Assembly: GCA_021209875.1 (NCBI GenBank)
Contig: JAGYVD010000001.1
Coordinates: 124,001 to 188,000, forward strand
Length of the DNA: 64,000 nt
Direction of reading: 5' to 3'
From: Rosellinia necatrix
Taxonomy: Eukaryota > Ascomycota > Sordariomycetes > Xylariales > Xylariaceae
Part shown: one piece after another, positions 9,982-21,309 of the stretch
Layout: each line of letters begins with the position of its first letter
How positions within the stretch are numbered: the stretch's first letter is position 1
Made by a program: the position numbers and the translations under genes
The notes under the pieces: generated by a model
Told to the model about the DNA's origin: nothing
Databases searched by the model: none
What the model saw: the letters and a program-made list of their open reading frames with translations, nothing else

Positions 9982-12900
9982 ATGGCCGACTTCGACCGCA
10001 ACGTCCTCGATTTCTACGGCATATCCACGTTGATGCCCACGGCCTGGCCGTCCGAGAAGAACGATAAAACAGACGACTCGGACAGCGACCACGAGTCGCA
10101 GCAGCAACAGAAAAAGAAGATCAATCGCCGGAAGTCCCGCTATGACGCCCTCGAGCGCGCCGTCAGCAGCAGGGCCAGCATCGTGGCCGGCTCCGAGAAG
10201 TCGGCCAGCGGCGTCAGCAATTTGGTTCAGAGAGACGAGCCCGATCCGCTCGGGTCTTCTGACAGCGTTGTGAGGACCCTCAAGGACCTCGGAGTGCCCC
10301 TCCAAGACGATGCCCGCCTGCGTAAGTCCGACAAGCCCGGTCGATCCCAGCCCAGCCCGTGTATGATTCCAATCTACCTACACACGGAAACTCAATGTGC
10401 TTCGTCTGCATAGGCAATCGCTTCCTCCTGTCCTCCACGAGCTTCTCTCCCGCCTTGTTCCTCTCTCAGATGCACGCCAACGCCGACACCGAATCCCTGT
10501 TGAGCGGGCTCGACGTCCTATCGAGATCAATTGACCAGAAGTCCGCCTCTCTCAAGGTCTTGGTTGAATCCAACTTCGAGAGATTCGTTCGCGCCAAGGC
10601 CACCATCGATAATGTCTACAAGGAGATGAAATACAGAGGGGTCGAGCCGCCGCCCGCAAACCCCACCACTCGTGCGCGCGCACATTCTCGCCATGCTAGT
10701 CGAAGCAGCTTCAGGGGTACCAGTGCTGGTGCCGCCGCTCTCGGGGTCGGCCCACCCCTGTCCCCAGGGCTCGGGGACAGTAGGAAAAAGAACGCTCTGG
10801 TCAAGGAGAGCGACTATGGCGTCTTGGGTATTAAAGGCCCGCTGCTGGACGTCTCGGCTAAGGCAGAGGATGTATGGGGCCCGGCGCTGGGTGGTCGCGA
10901 GAAAGAGGAGAATCTCAGGACTGTTTCAACTAGTCTAGATCGTTATAAAGAGTGTATCGAAACCAGCACCAATATCGCCGACAGTATCAGGCGGAAAGAC
11001 TACGATGCGCTCATAGAAGAATATGGCCGCGCTCGAAAATTCTGCGAGGAGACGAAAAAGCTGGTTCAGGATCTCGGCCCAACGCCGCCAAGCGAGACGC
11101 AGACATACCAAATTCTTATCGCAGCCCGAATGTGGTACGACGTTGAGGAGCAGATCCAACTCTTCAAGCGTGAAATCTGGAGGAAGTTGACCCTGTTGCA
11201 CAACGCGCCGAAAACGGACAGCAGGGGACCAGCCCAGGATCAACACATCGAACTCATCGGTCTGTTGCTGGAGTTGGGCGTAGAGGATAACCCGATTTGG
11301 GTTTGGCTTCTGAGTAGATATGATTACTTGAAGGGCAAGATCTCGTTGGTTGGAGATCGGGCCAAGGTTGAGATCGAGGTACTCAGGCGTCGACTCGCCA
11401 GCGCCGACAAACCCTCCCCGCAGATTCTTGCCTCGCATCTACGTAGTCTAGGCCGACATTCGGTCGAGGGCAAGGCGAATGGGCTCGACACCTCTGAGGT
11501 TATTGAATTATGGGAAAAGATGGTGTCCTTTTTGTCTAGTCTCTTATCCGCCCAGGGTATTCTAGGAGAAGTTTTGGAATTTTGGCAGACCGTCGAAAGT
11601 TTCATCGACGGAAAGGCACAAAAATCACTACCTACGGGTTATAATGGCGAGTCGCGTGAACATCACCGACTCTCAACGCAGGGCACGCTCGGCCTTCGGA
11701 AAGCCACCATCGAGCTTGTAGATATGATCCGTGCTCATGTGTTCGAATTCTTTGCTGGTGCTCCCCCTGAAGATGTGTCGCTATTATTCTCACCCCTCCC
11801 CCCCTCACCGGGGTCACCTATGGCAGGGCCGTTATCACCTACGAATGCTAGAGACCCACGATTCCAGCTTGATGCTAACAATCCCCCACCACCTTCCCCC
11901 AAAAGAGGCGAATCTTGGGAGAAGTTTGCCTTCTGGCCGCCAACGTCTAATTCCATCAGCGGTGTTCACTACCTGTCCAAAATGCTTGGTTTAGTTGGTA
12001 CCGGGGCATCGGAGATGGCTAGCGTCGCACCCGTAAGTCAAGATGACGCGAAACAAATGGAATTGTTGAGAACGCTAGTCGGTGCTGCGCGAGAAAGATG
12101 TGTCGTTGCCCTTTGCGCATCATGGAACAAAGACGCCCAGAACATAAAGCTGGTGGAAGATTGGCAAAGATCGAAGGAGAAGGAGACGGGCGATGTAACA
12201 TGCATGCCCGCCACGTTTGCCGCGTTTGAGGGAGCCCTACTCGGCGGGATACAGAAGATCCTATACGTCTCTGAGGCAATAGCTAAGCCCGGCCCTGGCG
12301 ATATTATCTTGGCGCCACCGACAAAACTGTTACAGATGGTTCGTGCCCAATACGTCACGACATTGTACAAGGCGCTCAGCGGCATGGTCGAGAATGCTGA
12401 AAGGCCTGTCAAGAAAGCCGAGGATGAATGGACCACGGACATGGAAGCCCCAGTGAGGTCCAGCGGTGAGGGGATATCTGTGGTGGCTAGGAAGGGGACA
12501 ATTGACGCCGGTGACAGAGTAAGCGATAGTGCCATGGGTCCCAATTTTGTGAGGCTAACTAACAAATTCACTCAGAGCGTTCGCCAGTTATTGACCCTCA
12601 GCAACCTACAAGCCCTTCGTTCCCAGGTTGTGCCTAATCTGAACTCCCAGTTCGAAGCTGCTTTCTCAGTGAAGCTCACGGAAGAATCCAAAACAATTAA
12701 GGATGTCCTTGGCCAAATCGATGCTCGACTATTCCAGTTGTATACAAAGACGGCAGTGGAGTCCCTACGTAAGGTTATTCGCCAGGGCTTAAATGAGCCA
12801 GACTGGGCGCCCTCCACCAAGCCCACCGAGGCTAAACCTTACGTATATGAAGCTCTTCTTTCACTCGTTCTAGTGCATACGCAGGTTTCAACCACGGCCC

Positions 12901-13259
12901 CGTCCCTGGCAAGCCAGGTCCTTTCATTCCTCCTAGAACAAATCAGCCGAGAGCTCTTAGAGGTTTTCAAGGCCCGGCCAAAATACGACCTCGCCGCGTT
13001 GATGCAAGCGACACTCGACGTCGAGTTTGTGGCGCAAACGCTAAGCCAGTATACGACCGAGAAGACGTCGGCCCTCCAAACCGAGATCTACGCCATACTT
13101 GACGCGAAGACGGACAACCAGGCTAGGAACCGGCTCCAGGATGAGCTGCCCGGTATGCGCGAACTTCTCAAGAAACTGCGGGAGCAATCAAAGACGGAGT
13201 TCGCCTGTTTTAAGAAACTGAGGCGGAATCAGACTCTAGAGCGCACAGCGACGGGCTAG
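9982..13259 (+). CDS. sec5: Exocyst complex component Sec5
   Basis: This is a subunit of the octameric exocyst, which tethers secretory vesicles to the plasma membrane at growing hyphal tips and septa. There are two exons (9982-10321, 10414-13259) with one 92-nt intron (donor GTAAGT), giving 1061 aa. That is slightly longer than yeast Sec5 (971 aa). The start MADFDRNVLDFYGISTL is followed by a charged, low-complexity stretch. From about residue 135 the helical region with SLLSGLDVLSRSIDQKSASLK and LVESNFERFVRAKATIDNVYKEM matches the conserved Sec5 N-terminal domain. The remainder is the long helical rod typical of the family, with Pro/Ser-rich insertions near residues 450-550. An in-frame upstream ATG (9970) would add only four residues (MILA). 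The frame is intact. Confidence 0.92.
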
Positions 13260-14740
13260 GCACCCGGAAGCGACGCATCGGAGGATGGCGATGATGGCAG
13301 GCACCGGCGGTTCGGCTATCGGGGCGAGGGTGTCACTAGTTTTCTCCTTCTCGAGAAATACTTGAAAGGGAGTAAAAAAGTAAGACCCGCGGTTGTATGA
13401 GCCAGCGAGGTTGGCGCATAGTGGCTAGGCAAGTACATAATGGATGAAGTAGTCCTGCGTAATACAAAATTCCGCTACGGAAAACTGCTTGTCTTCCCGG
13501 AAAATATAGCTACGTTCTTGGAATATCTATATACGGATAAATTCGGAAGAATCAGAATTAGAGATTTTAACACATAATACGTCTAACCATATAATTTGTT
13601 ATGGTCTACAGCTAGGGTAATGTTTGATTGGTTAGATGACTAACATAAAAGTAGGGCGACTGGTATGGCTAGGTAGTAGTAAATAGGCCTATAAGTGTTA
13701 CGGAAAAAAAAAACAAAGAAAGGGCTAGCTAGGTAATAAATAGGCTGTTCTATATATAAATAGAAAGTTTAACTGGCAGTCATAGTGTTGGCATTTGTTG
13801 TACCAAGCAGCAGTTTTAAAAGCATATATTCATCGTAGAGTGAAAACCAAACGAAAAACTCCCGGACTTGAAAAAAAAGAAATCCAAGTCTCCATATGTT
13901 GATACAGCAGTCGAGCTGTATAGTAGCCTCCGAATGCTCAACGGCTCTAGTTCTAGCCGGCCGGTGTACCGGCCATCGTGATAAAAGGCCAAAAAGCCAG
14001 AATATACCTAGGTAGTTTGCTCGCCACCGAAGGAGCTGCGCGGCCCATTAGCCAGATAGCCTTCCATACTTCTTAGATACATAGCATAGATGTTTAGGGC
14101 TTGTGGTAGCGAGCAAGAGGGGACCCCTTTTAACAAAACGTAAAATATAAAACGACAGATAAATTCAGCATAGATAAACATTACCTGGTATGTTTAATAG
14201 ACTGATTAAATTTAAAGCTATTAAACCGTTTATTTGCCAAGTTTCCATTTTTCAGGGCGGACCACGCGAGGCTTTCGGCTTTATTTTTTTTTCTTTTTGG
14301 CAAGAGTGGGAGCCGGAGAGAAGGAGAGCAAGGGTTGTTGTTATTGTCATCGTCGTTGTTCTTTATCATGACGAGACTAGGTCACCTAACTAGCCTTGCA
14401 GCCTTGCCTTCCAACGCATATCTGCTTAGTTATTGAGCCAGTGGCTAGCAGTCCGGTGGTTCTTTTTGGTCTGCTCAGTATAGTGATAACGTTTAAAATA
14501 GTATAGTATATATACACAGCTCTGGCTGCCGTGGCCGTCAGAGTAATAGTCAGTTTTTCTGTAGTCTAGTGGCCGGTCTATGGACCGAAGAGCCTACGAA
14601 ACTCTCCCGTATTAGAGCCATACCCGACCTAGTCTATTTTAAATAAGTGGCGCCGCAATATTGTTTTAATAGACAAGACATTTTATAAATAACAAAGCTG
14701 AGAAATTTAAATCCCTCTGTTGTTCGTACGATAAAAATCA
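13260..14740. other. Gene-poor AT-rich spacer
   Basis: Nothing convincing was found. The first ~130 bases are the sec5 3' flank. Around 13540-13800 and 14100-14250 the DNA is AT-rich with TAGGTAG motifs. No RNA gene or coherent reading frame could be supported. Confidence 0.45.
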
Positions 14741-15371
14741 GGCAATACGTGCAGGGGAACGTCTAAGCTTACCGGCTCTCCATGGTAACCACGACGAAAC
14801 GATGAAAGCCATCCTTGAAATCAGGGCTGGAATAGAGAAATTCCAGCAGCTGCTCGGAGGGCACCGGATGTATCCGCCTGTTCCAAGTGTCTTCACACGT
14901 GCGGATCCGTCTCTTAAAACTCCAGCTCTCCATGGGCATAAAGAAATCGAGTGGAAATTCCTGTCGTGACTAGGGTTTGAAATGATGCACAATAGAGAAA
15001 AGAACGTCAAGAAAGCATTCACAGACACATTTTTCTGGATTCTTGATGATCAGGATGTGGAAGAGAACAACTTTAAGAGATGGCTTGAGGAACGTGAGGG
15101 GATTTTCTGGATTTCTGGGAAGGCTGCCTGTGGAAAGTCCGCCCTAATGAAATACATCCAAAACGACGCTCGAACAACAGAAGAACTACAGAAATGGGCC
15201 GGATCGGATAAGTTGGTCACGGCTTCGTACTTTTTCTGGGCATCCGGGACAGCTTCGCAGAGAGACCAGCAGGGACTTCTCAGGGCTCTTCTATACCCCA
15301 TCCTCAAACTTCGACGCGACTTGATCCCACAACTATTCCCGACGCGGCACGGGGCTGTAATGAACAAGTAA
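14741..15371 (+). pseudogene. NACHT/STAND NTPase relic (NLR-like), truncated
   Basis: One reading frame runs through the region with an in-frame TGA at 14967-14969. Upstream of the stop it reads as a helical segment (ILEIRAGIEKFQQLLGG). Downstream it gives NREKNVKKAFTDTFFWILDD, then EREGIFWISGKAACGKSALM, which holds a Walker A loop (GKAACGKS) preceded by the FWISGK lead-in typical of fungal NACHT NTPases. It ends after LLRALLYPILKL and PTRHGAVMNK, only about 60 residues past the P-loop. The Walker B, winged-helix and repeat domains are missing. Intact relatives act in heterokaryon incompatibility or in sensing non-self. The stop and truncation indicate a dead fragment. A splice site could be hiding at its 3' end (GTAAGA at 15368) but no matching downstream exon was found. 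Confidence 0.7.
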
Positions 15372-15409
15372 GAAATTATAGTGCTGAGACCTTGTCAAGC
15401 TAAACTAAC

Positions 15410-16545
15410 GTGATCCATCGTGTATTTGCGAACAAAAACAAACCCGACATTTTCTTTACGTGTAACAACCAGGGTTGCTCAAAAGTACTAGAAAACACTC
15501 GGAAGATGGAAGGTCACCTCAAAGCAAAGTATATCATTCTTCCAATTCGCATGTGTTGTGTTTACGGGTCGCCAGGCACGGGATTAGCCCTTTAGACGGG
15601 CCACTCTAGTCCGGGTGTTCGTCGATCCTGGATCAGGATTAGACCATTGTTGTACGGTTCTCGATGGTAATATGAAGTCTATCCCGACGAGAAATCTTAT
15701 TCAAGAGGACATCAGCCTCAGCCCACCAGTCAGTGAACTAAGCCGGACAGATCATGAAACAGTGCGACATGCTACGGAATTGCTAGAGAAACTACTTGCT
15801 GAACACCCACCAATGGGTTCCAAGGTAGCAAGGCAGATATCTCTGCCCAAGGGCGGAAAACCTCTCGACATGTATACCAATATCAGACGTGATAGGTCCG
15901 TGGAATATCAGACAACACCCCTGAAGGGCCCGGTACAAGCCAAGACTGGCAATCAACTAGCTGCCCATGACGAGACACGGCTCGTGGCCACTAGCAAGTT
16001 AAGGCATGTAGAGATTGCAAAGCTGTCTCAGCCACAGGGCAAGAGAAGTGCTCGAAACCATGTTCCACCTGAAAAGCATTTCGTGAGCTGATGGCCATGG
16101 GGTTTGGAGTGGCTGATACCATGGACGCTGTCAACAACTCGGGGATTACCCTGGATGTGACTGCTCTCGTTACCTGGATCCTCAACAAGGAGGACACAGT
16201 GCAGGGCCACCGGCGACAAAGACGCGTGACCTCGTGCACACGAGAAAGGTCGTTCAGAATGAGGTTGCCATAGATTCCAAGAAGCCGGTAGATGCAAAGC
16301 CAGACATTCCGGGGGCGACTTTCCTGGGGCCAAAGTGTCCGAAGAGGCTGAAGAAGACCAAACCACCAGAACCCCGGGACCAAGCAGGCGTTATCTACGC
16401 TGCAGGTAGGTCGCCCTCTTGGACCATTAACGGAGGAGAGGGCTTAACAAAGGAAGAGCAGAACAGGTTCAGAGCTGTTCTGGGGGCTAGCACAATCGAT
16501 CCAGTTGCTGGTGTAGACAATGGAGGCGTCACACACGGCGCCTAG
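15410..16545 (+). pseudogene. Frame-broken relic with UBA-like segment
   Basis: Three open stretches in different frames follow one another: 15615-16091, 16083-16273 and about 16200-16545. The second contains ELMAMGFGVADTMDAVNNSG and VTALVTWILNKED, the MGF...A...G...W(I/L)L pattern of a UBA ubiquitin-binding domain. The frame changes near 16075-16091 and again near 16200 without canonical introns. A short stretch upstream (15440-15530) has a Cys-rich finger-like motif, CNNQGCSKV. The parent gene is not recognised. It is possibly related to the NACHT relic just upstream but could be independent. Confidence 0.4.
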
Positions 16546-18008
16546 GTTGTTTAACCCATGAAGGGGTATTAATGAGGTCGCGTATTCTTCTAGTACTTGT
16601 CTTCTCCCCTGCACAGGAATTCCGCCTGAGGGGGTTGATCATGGCCCAGGGGGTTTACGTGTGTCACGCGGCTTAAGGTCAGCACACTGGAGGTGGGAGG
16701 TTCGCTTGATAGTTGCTGGTCGATGGAGATGGGATGGAGGGAGAAAAAGGTAGCGAAATCTTAGCCTTCTACCCAGGGTGCTCGCGCTCCATATGTTGGC
16801 GGGCGGCTGGTCAATCTTGGTCTATGCCCCATCGCCGGGAGACAACCACGATTTCATCGACTCTCTTGGTGAGGGTTTGGATATTTCGGTTGGAAGGTTC
16901 CACATCGCTCACCGGCTCCCCGCCACTCGGCGCAAATCATTTAGCGAGGCCTCGTCGAGGTTAGGCGCAGGCCAGCTTGGAAGCGTGGAGTTCTGCTCAA
17001 TAGGGCCGAGTCGGTTTTGGCCCGAGGGCAGGTCGGGGCCGCGTGCCATCGTCGTCTCCGACCACAACTCCATCGCCATATCCGACCACGACGCCATGGC
17101 AAAAGCGTGACTTCATCGCCTTCAACCACGAGAACCGCGATCTCAGTAGAGACCCCAGAGGCAACTTTCAGACAGGAGAAGCCCCTAACCGTGTAGGATA
17201 TCTCCATCCAACCGGCTGCTTAACGCGCTGGGTGGCTTTGGCTTGCCTGGTGTCTTTGGGCTGGATGAGGGGATCGATGTTGGGCGTTAGCTCAGATAGG
17301 TACCAGTTGGGCATCAATCGTTGCATTACCTAATAATAAATACCTATACCTCAACCTATTTTATCAGCCACTGTAGCGACAGGAAGCAAAGTTGTAGATG
17401 GGATGGAGACCTAGTAATTTACATAGGCGTCCACTGTAGTGGTAACCACTTGACACTTTGGGTCGTGCCTCCCCCTACACCACCTCAGGCGAGCTAGCAA
17501 CTACCTAGGTATGTCCAGGCATACAAGGCCGGTCGGTATAAGGCCGGAAAGAGCGAATGGTTAGCGGGCGGCAGACAGGAAGGGACGCCGGGACAGGGTA
17601 TGAGGCATACTTGTTACAAAAGTTGGAGTGCAGGGACGAGATCATGATAGGCAATACCTGCAAGAACCTTGTTCCAGTTAGTCCAGCTACGACTTGGTAA
17701 TTTGGTGTAACCGCGAGGTTTAACGCTTGCTCCGGCATTGCTTTCTTCAGCCGCTCCTCTGAGTAATCATTTTTTGTCCCAAGAAACTATTCGTATATAT
17801 ATGTGTGTATGTGTGACGCGCATAAGAACCAACCCCTGGGTGCCAAAGAAATTATCTTTTGTCCAACCACCCTCGGAGGCTGTATCCCTTGATGGTCTTC
17901 GGTATTCATCCCCCTATCCCTCTATGCCATCAGAATATGGTGGGGTACCGTCCGATTTTCTATGTCATGCGCCAAATAATACGACGTAATTAATAATCCG
18001 TGACGTAA
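16546..18008. other. Spacer without recognised gene
   Basis: Open stretches on both strands at about 16710-17340 overlap each other and show no family motif, so none is called. Around 17320-17540 there are TACCTA motifs. The last part is the likely 3' flank of the oxysterol-binding protein gene. Confidence 0.45.
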
Positions 18009-19458
18009 TCACTGCCCAAGTAACTCGCGAGCGAGAGAATCCCGCTCCTCGTCGCTCAGCGTCTCCTTTTTAGCCTTATCAGCCTTGGCCGAGTCGAACC
18101 GCCACAGCCCACCGGTCCTGTCCGCGTCTCCGTTCGCGTCCAATCCCACATGTGGCGCCAGCGCCTGGAGTGTCTCGTCACCCTCAGCACGGGCTATAAA
18201 GTACCTCCTTTCCCACTGTCTACCTTCCGCTTGCTCCTTCTTGCGCATGGCACGCTGAGCCTGCTCGATCTTCGTCTTCTCCCTGCCAACATAATCCATA
18301 TCGCCTTTAGCAATGCCTTCGGCCACAGGGGCCCAGGCGCGGCGCGACTCGAGGGGATGCTGCTTTTCTATCGGCGCCACGATGAGTTTGCTCGGGGGTG
18401 TCGTATCCGGATCCCAAGTCTCGACCAGGGTTTTCGAGGAATTATGTTTGACGGGGCCGCTGTGGATTTCGAAGGCCTTGGTCCACTGCCCAGCGCAGTT
18501 ATACAAGACGTCTTTTTCGTTGTCGGTAGGATATAGTGTCGCCGTGAACGAGTTCTTCTTGCCACTCACCCAGCCCTTGCCGAGATACTGGATCTTCGCT
18601 GTGAAACCCGAAGAGGAGGTGATGGAGGACGCGCCATCAAGCTCCACAAAGGGGGCGCCGAAGATGAGGCCCTCAACGTGAAGAGATGGAAGTGTGATTA
18701 GATACGTTTCGCTCTCGTTCGGCTTGGAGGGGACGGGGACGGCAAGCGTAGCGTGCCCGATTTGCTTGATGTTGATGGTTTTGGAGAAGCTTGCCTTTTG
18801 GGCGTTATAGCCCTGAAGGTGGACGCCGGACGCTTCGTGCCTGATACTGTAGGCTGTAGCAGGTGGATGGTGACTGTTGCATAATACGTCAATAACGATG
18901 GATGCCCACGGCGTGCAACAAGCAACTACCCAGGCGGTTCTCGGCACTTACCTAACCTGTTCGCTGATCAAATCCGTCGTACCGGCGCTGTCTTCCCATT
19001 TCCCCAAGAATAATTCGCCCAGGAAGGGATTTAGGGGCTTCTTCTCATTCCCGTACTGCTCGCTTCGGCTTGCGTATTGTTGTTTGAGCGTGGTCAGGAA
19101 CCACTTGAGGACCAACAAAGCCCTCTTAGCGGGATCTTTCTCCTCGGCCGGGGCAATGAAGACGCCGGGATGCTCGCACCAGTAGGAGCTAAACTCGGTA
19201 AGGCTCGTCGATGAGAGAATGAAAGGCGGAGCAGTCAGGGAAGAGAGATCGCCATTGAATGAGGCAATAGACTGTACGAAGGACAAGGGACGGTCTATGT
19301 TAGCCATGCAAGTCCAGACGGGATGGGCCGTAGCCGCAGCGAGCATCATGACTTGGGCACAATACGGCCGATTGGGGCTCTTTGTCGTCAATACTGACCT
19401 TGAGGAATGAGGTCCAGCTGGATCCAGTCGCTTGGGGGTTCGGGGTCAGGTCCGACAT
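18009..19458 (-). CDS. kes1: Oxysterol-binding protein homologue, Kes1/Osh4 type
   Basis: This is a cytosolic lipid-transfer protein that exchanges sterol and PI4P between membranes and limits Golgi PI4P signalling. Three exons (19399-19458, 18952-19271, 18009-18873) give 414 aa, close to the short yeast Osh4/Kes1 (434 aa). No PH or ankyrin domain is present. The N-terminus [20 protein letters not shown] matches the lid region and LTAPPFIL follows. The OSBP fingerprint EQVSHHPP (residues 124-131) is created exactly across the second intron, which strongly supports the model. [12 protein letters not shown] and later YCWNKVI-type sterol-barrel strands are consistent with the fold. The C-terminal charged helix ([18 protein letters not shown]) is also typical. 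The start ATG at 19458 lies just before the conserved lid. No damage seen. Confidence 0.93.
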
Positions 19459-19999
19459 GGTTGTGACGTCTCACTTTAGCCCAAGATACAAGGCAGTACT
19501 GCGACCTGAGGCCGGAATCTGTAACGGGATTGATGTCGACAAGGAGTATCGTCAGGGCCGGTGTGGGCCGGTATCGCCAGGGGGTAAATAGACAGGTAAT
19601 AATAGAAGACTGTCAAGAGGGACACGACAGAATCCGCTCCAAGCTAATAACAGCCTAGCCTGAGAATATGCCGGCAGGCGGATCCGACAGCTCAATTCTG
19701 GGTGCCGCGATATCCAGAGGGGCTTGTCTGGGGGAAATACGGCTGAGAGGCGTGCTTGGCTATTATGTGCTTTTTGTTATTCGCCCTCGAAGGAAATGGT
19801 ACGGTAGAGTAGAGTGGAGGAGGGAGGGGAGGGCAGCCAAGAAGGTCCGTATTAAGCAAATCTAAATGCGAGGCAAGGTAGTGAGGTTGATGAGCTAAGT
19901 ATTTATTCCATCGATTAGCGTCTGGTCTTCTCTCCCCGTCGGGCGTGGTGCTTAGGTTAGACGGTCTAAAAACGATAAAAAGTTGGTTAAAGCATTAGG

Positions 20000-20160
20000 T
20001 AGTAGGTAGGCAGGTAGAGGTAGTACCTAGTGTGGTGGTGGAGATAAGAGGGATGATGGACGGGATGGGTGGGTAGGTAGGCTGGCTGGCTAGCTAGCTA
20101 CCTAGGTAGCTACGAAGTAAACAGTGGTAGGTAGGTAAGAAGTAGGTAGGGTAGGGTTGA
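20000..20160. repeat. TAGGTAGG low-complexity cluster
   Basis: Purine-rich TAGGTAGG and GGCTGGCTAGCTAGC motifs run together with an internal palindromic CTACCTAGGTAG. It is the same repeat family as at 9368-9700. Confidence 0.75.
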
Positions 20161-20454
20161 CGTCAAAGGAACAAAGCCCCTCCAAGGTTGGGTTAGGAAG
20201 GTCTCGGGAGCCAATCCCGCCCGCTTCCCCAAGCATTCCCCACACGTCATCGACCCCCCTTAGCCCCTCTGACCCCCCCATCTGTCCGCCCCAGTGGACT
20301 CTACACGTGGATACAGGTGCTGCGTATTCGCAGCTTCAAATGCCGGTACGTATTCGCTTCCTGCTATGCTACTATGCAGTAGGTAAATACCTGCTACCCT
20401 AATGCAACTTGTGATGGCGGCTCGTGGTTAGTACCTGTCCAAGCTCAAGGTTAT

Positions 20455-20630
20455 GTCTCACCTACCTTGCAACTTACCTAGATACCTAGATACTCACCTA
20501 CCTAGGTACCTATCAGACACCTAGATTAGACGTTAATACTACTACTACTACTACTACCTAGGTACCTAGTTACTGGATAAGTAAGTACCCTAGGTACCTA
20601 GGTAGGTAAGCAGACATTTTTAGAGTTTAC
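20455..20630. repeat. TACCTAGGTA low-complexity cluster
   Basis: Multiple CACCTACC, CTAGATACCTAGATAC and CCTAGGTACCTAGGTAGG units flank an (ACT)n microsatellite. Palindromic CCTAGG and GGTACC cores recur every few bases. Confidence 0.75.
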
Positions 20631-21309
20631 TGGTCTTACAGGTAGTGTAGTGTACCTAGTGTAGAAGACCGTGGCTGTCCGTCTTCATGGGTCCCCTGCG
20701 CTGATCTGGCTGACGATGCTTCCAGCTTGTTGGTTCGGCATCACAACGGCTGACACCAATGTGATTACAGCATATGTGCCTTTTTGGTGTCAGAAACAAC
20801 AGAAAAGGGAAATTTTGAGGCACCACGCACGCGGGACACCCAACGTATAGAGCGAAGTATTATATCCTGCCTGTTCAATTCAAACCTGGCGCTGCGTATA
20901 CGTCCCATCGTCTTGACCCTGTGAAGCCTGCATGTGTTCGCCAGTCACATTTACCCATCAGTATCATCTTTTCATCTCGCGAAACCTGCTGTAAGTAGGT
21001 AGACTTGTGAGTAGACTTGTGTGTCCAATTAATTCACTTGGCGCCTCCATTAGGATTACACTATCCTCGCGCGTTGTGGTCTATTACCATTACAGGACCA
21101 AAGGCCAACCCCCGGGTATCATTTCAATTCGTCAAGATCCTTCCCAGATTCCAGCCGGGGGTCCGATCCTAGTCAGCAGGTGCCCCGCCTATCCCAAGCT
21201 GCTAGCCAGCCGTATGCACCGAAACCAAACATACCCAGAGAAGAAGTCTATATACACATATCTAAACCGAAAACGAGGGGAATAAGAGGGCGTCCCGGGT
21301 GAGCCGGCT

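Larger units (their letters stand above)
19459..21309. other. Long spacer dominated by AGGTAGGTA/TACCTAGGTA repeats
   Basis: No gene recognised. Two dense clusters of the AGGTACCTA repeat family lie at about 20000-20160 and 20455-20630, the second with a short (ACT)n run near 20542-20560. Short open stretches elsewhere show no family resemblance. Confidence 0.5.

Noticed and set aside
9673..10305. 210-codon open frame on the minus strand
   Set aside because: Antisense to sec5 exon 1 and the repeat-rich leader; no family motif and no splice logic.
12038..12571. 177-codon open frame on the minus strand
   Set aside because: Antisense to the large sec5 exon, with no independent evidence.
16778..17110. 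111-codon open frame on the plus strand
   Set aside because: Contains an imperfect repeated DHNSIAISDHDAM-like stretch from DNA repeats and resembles no family.
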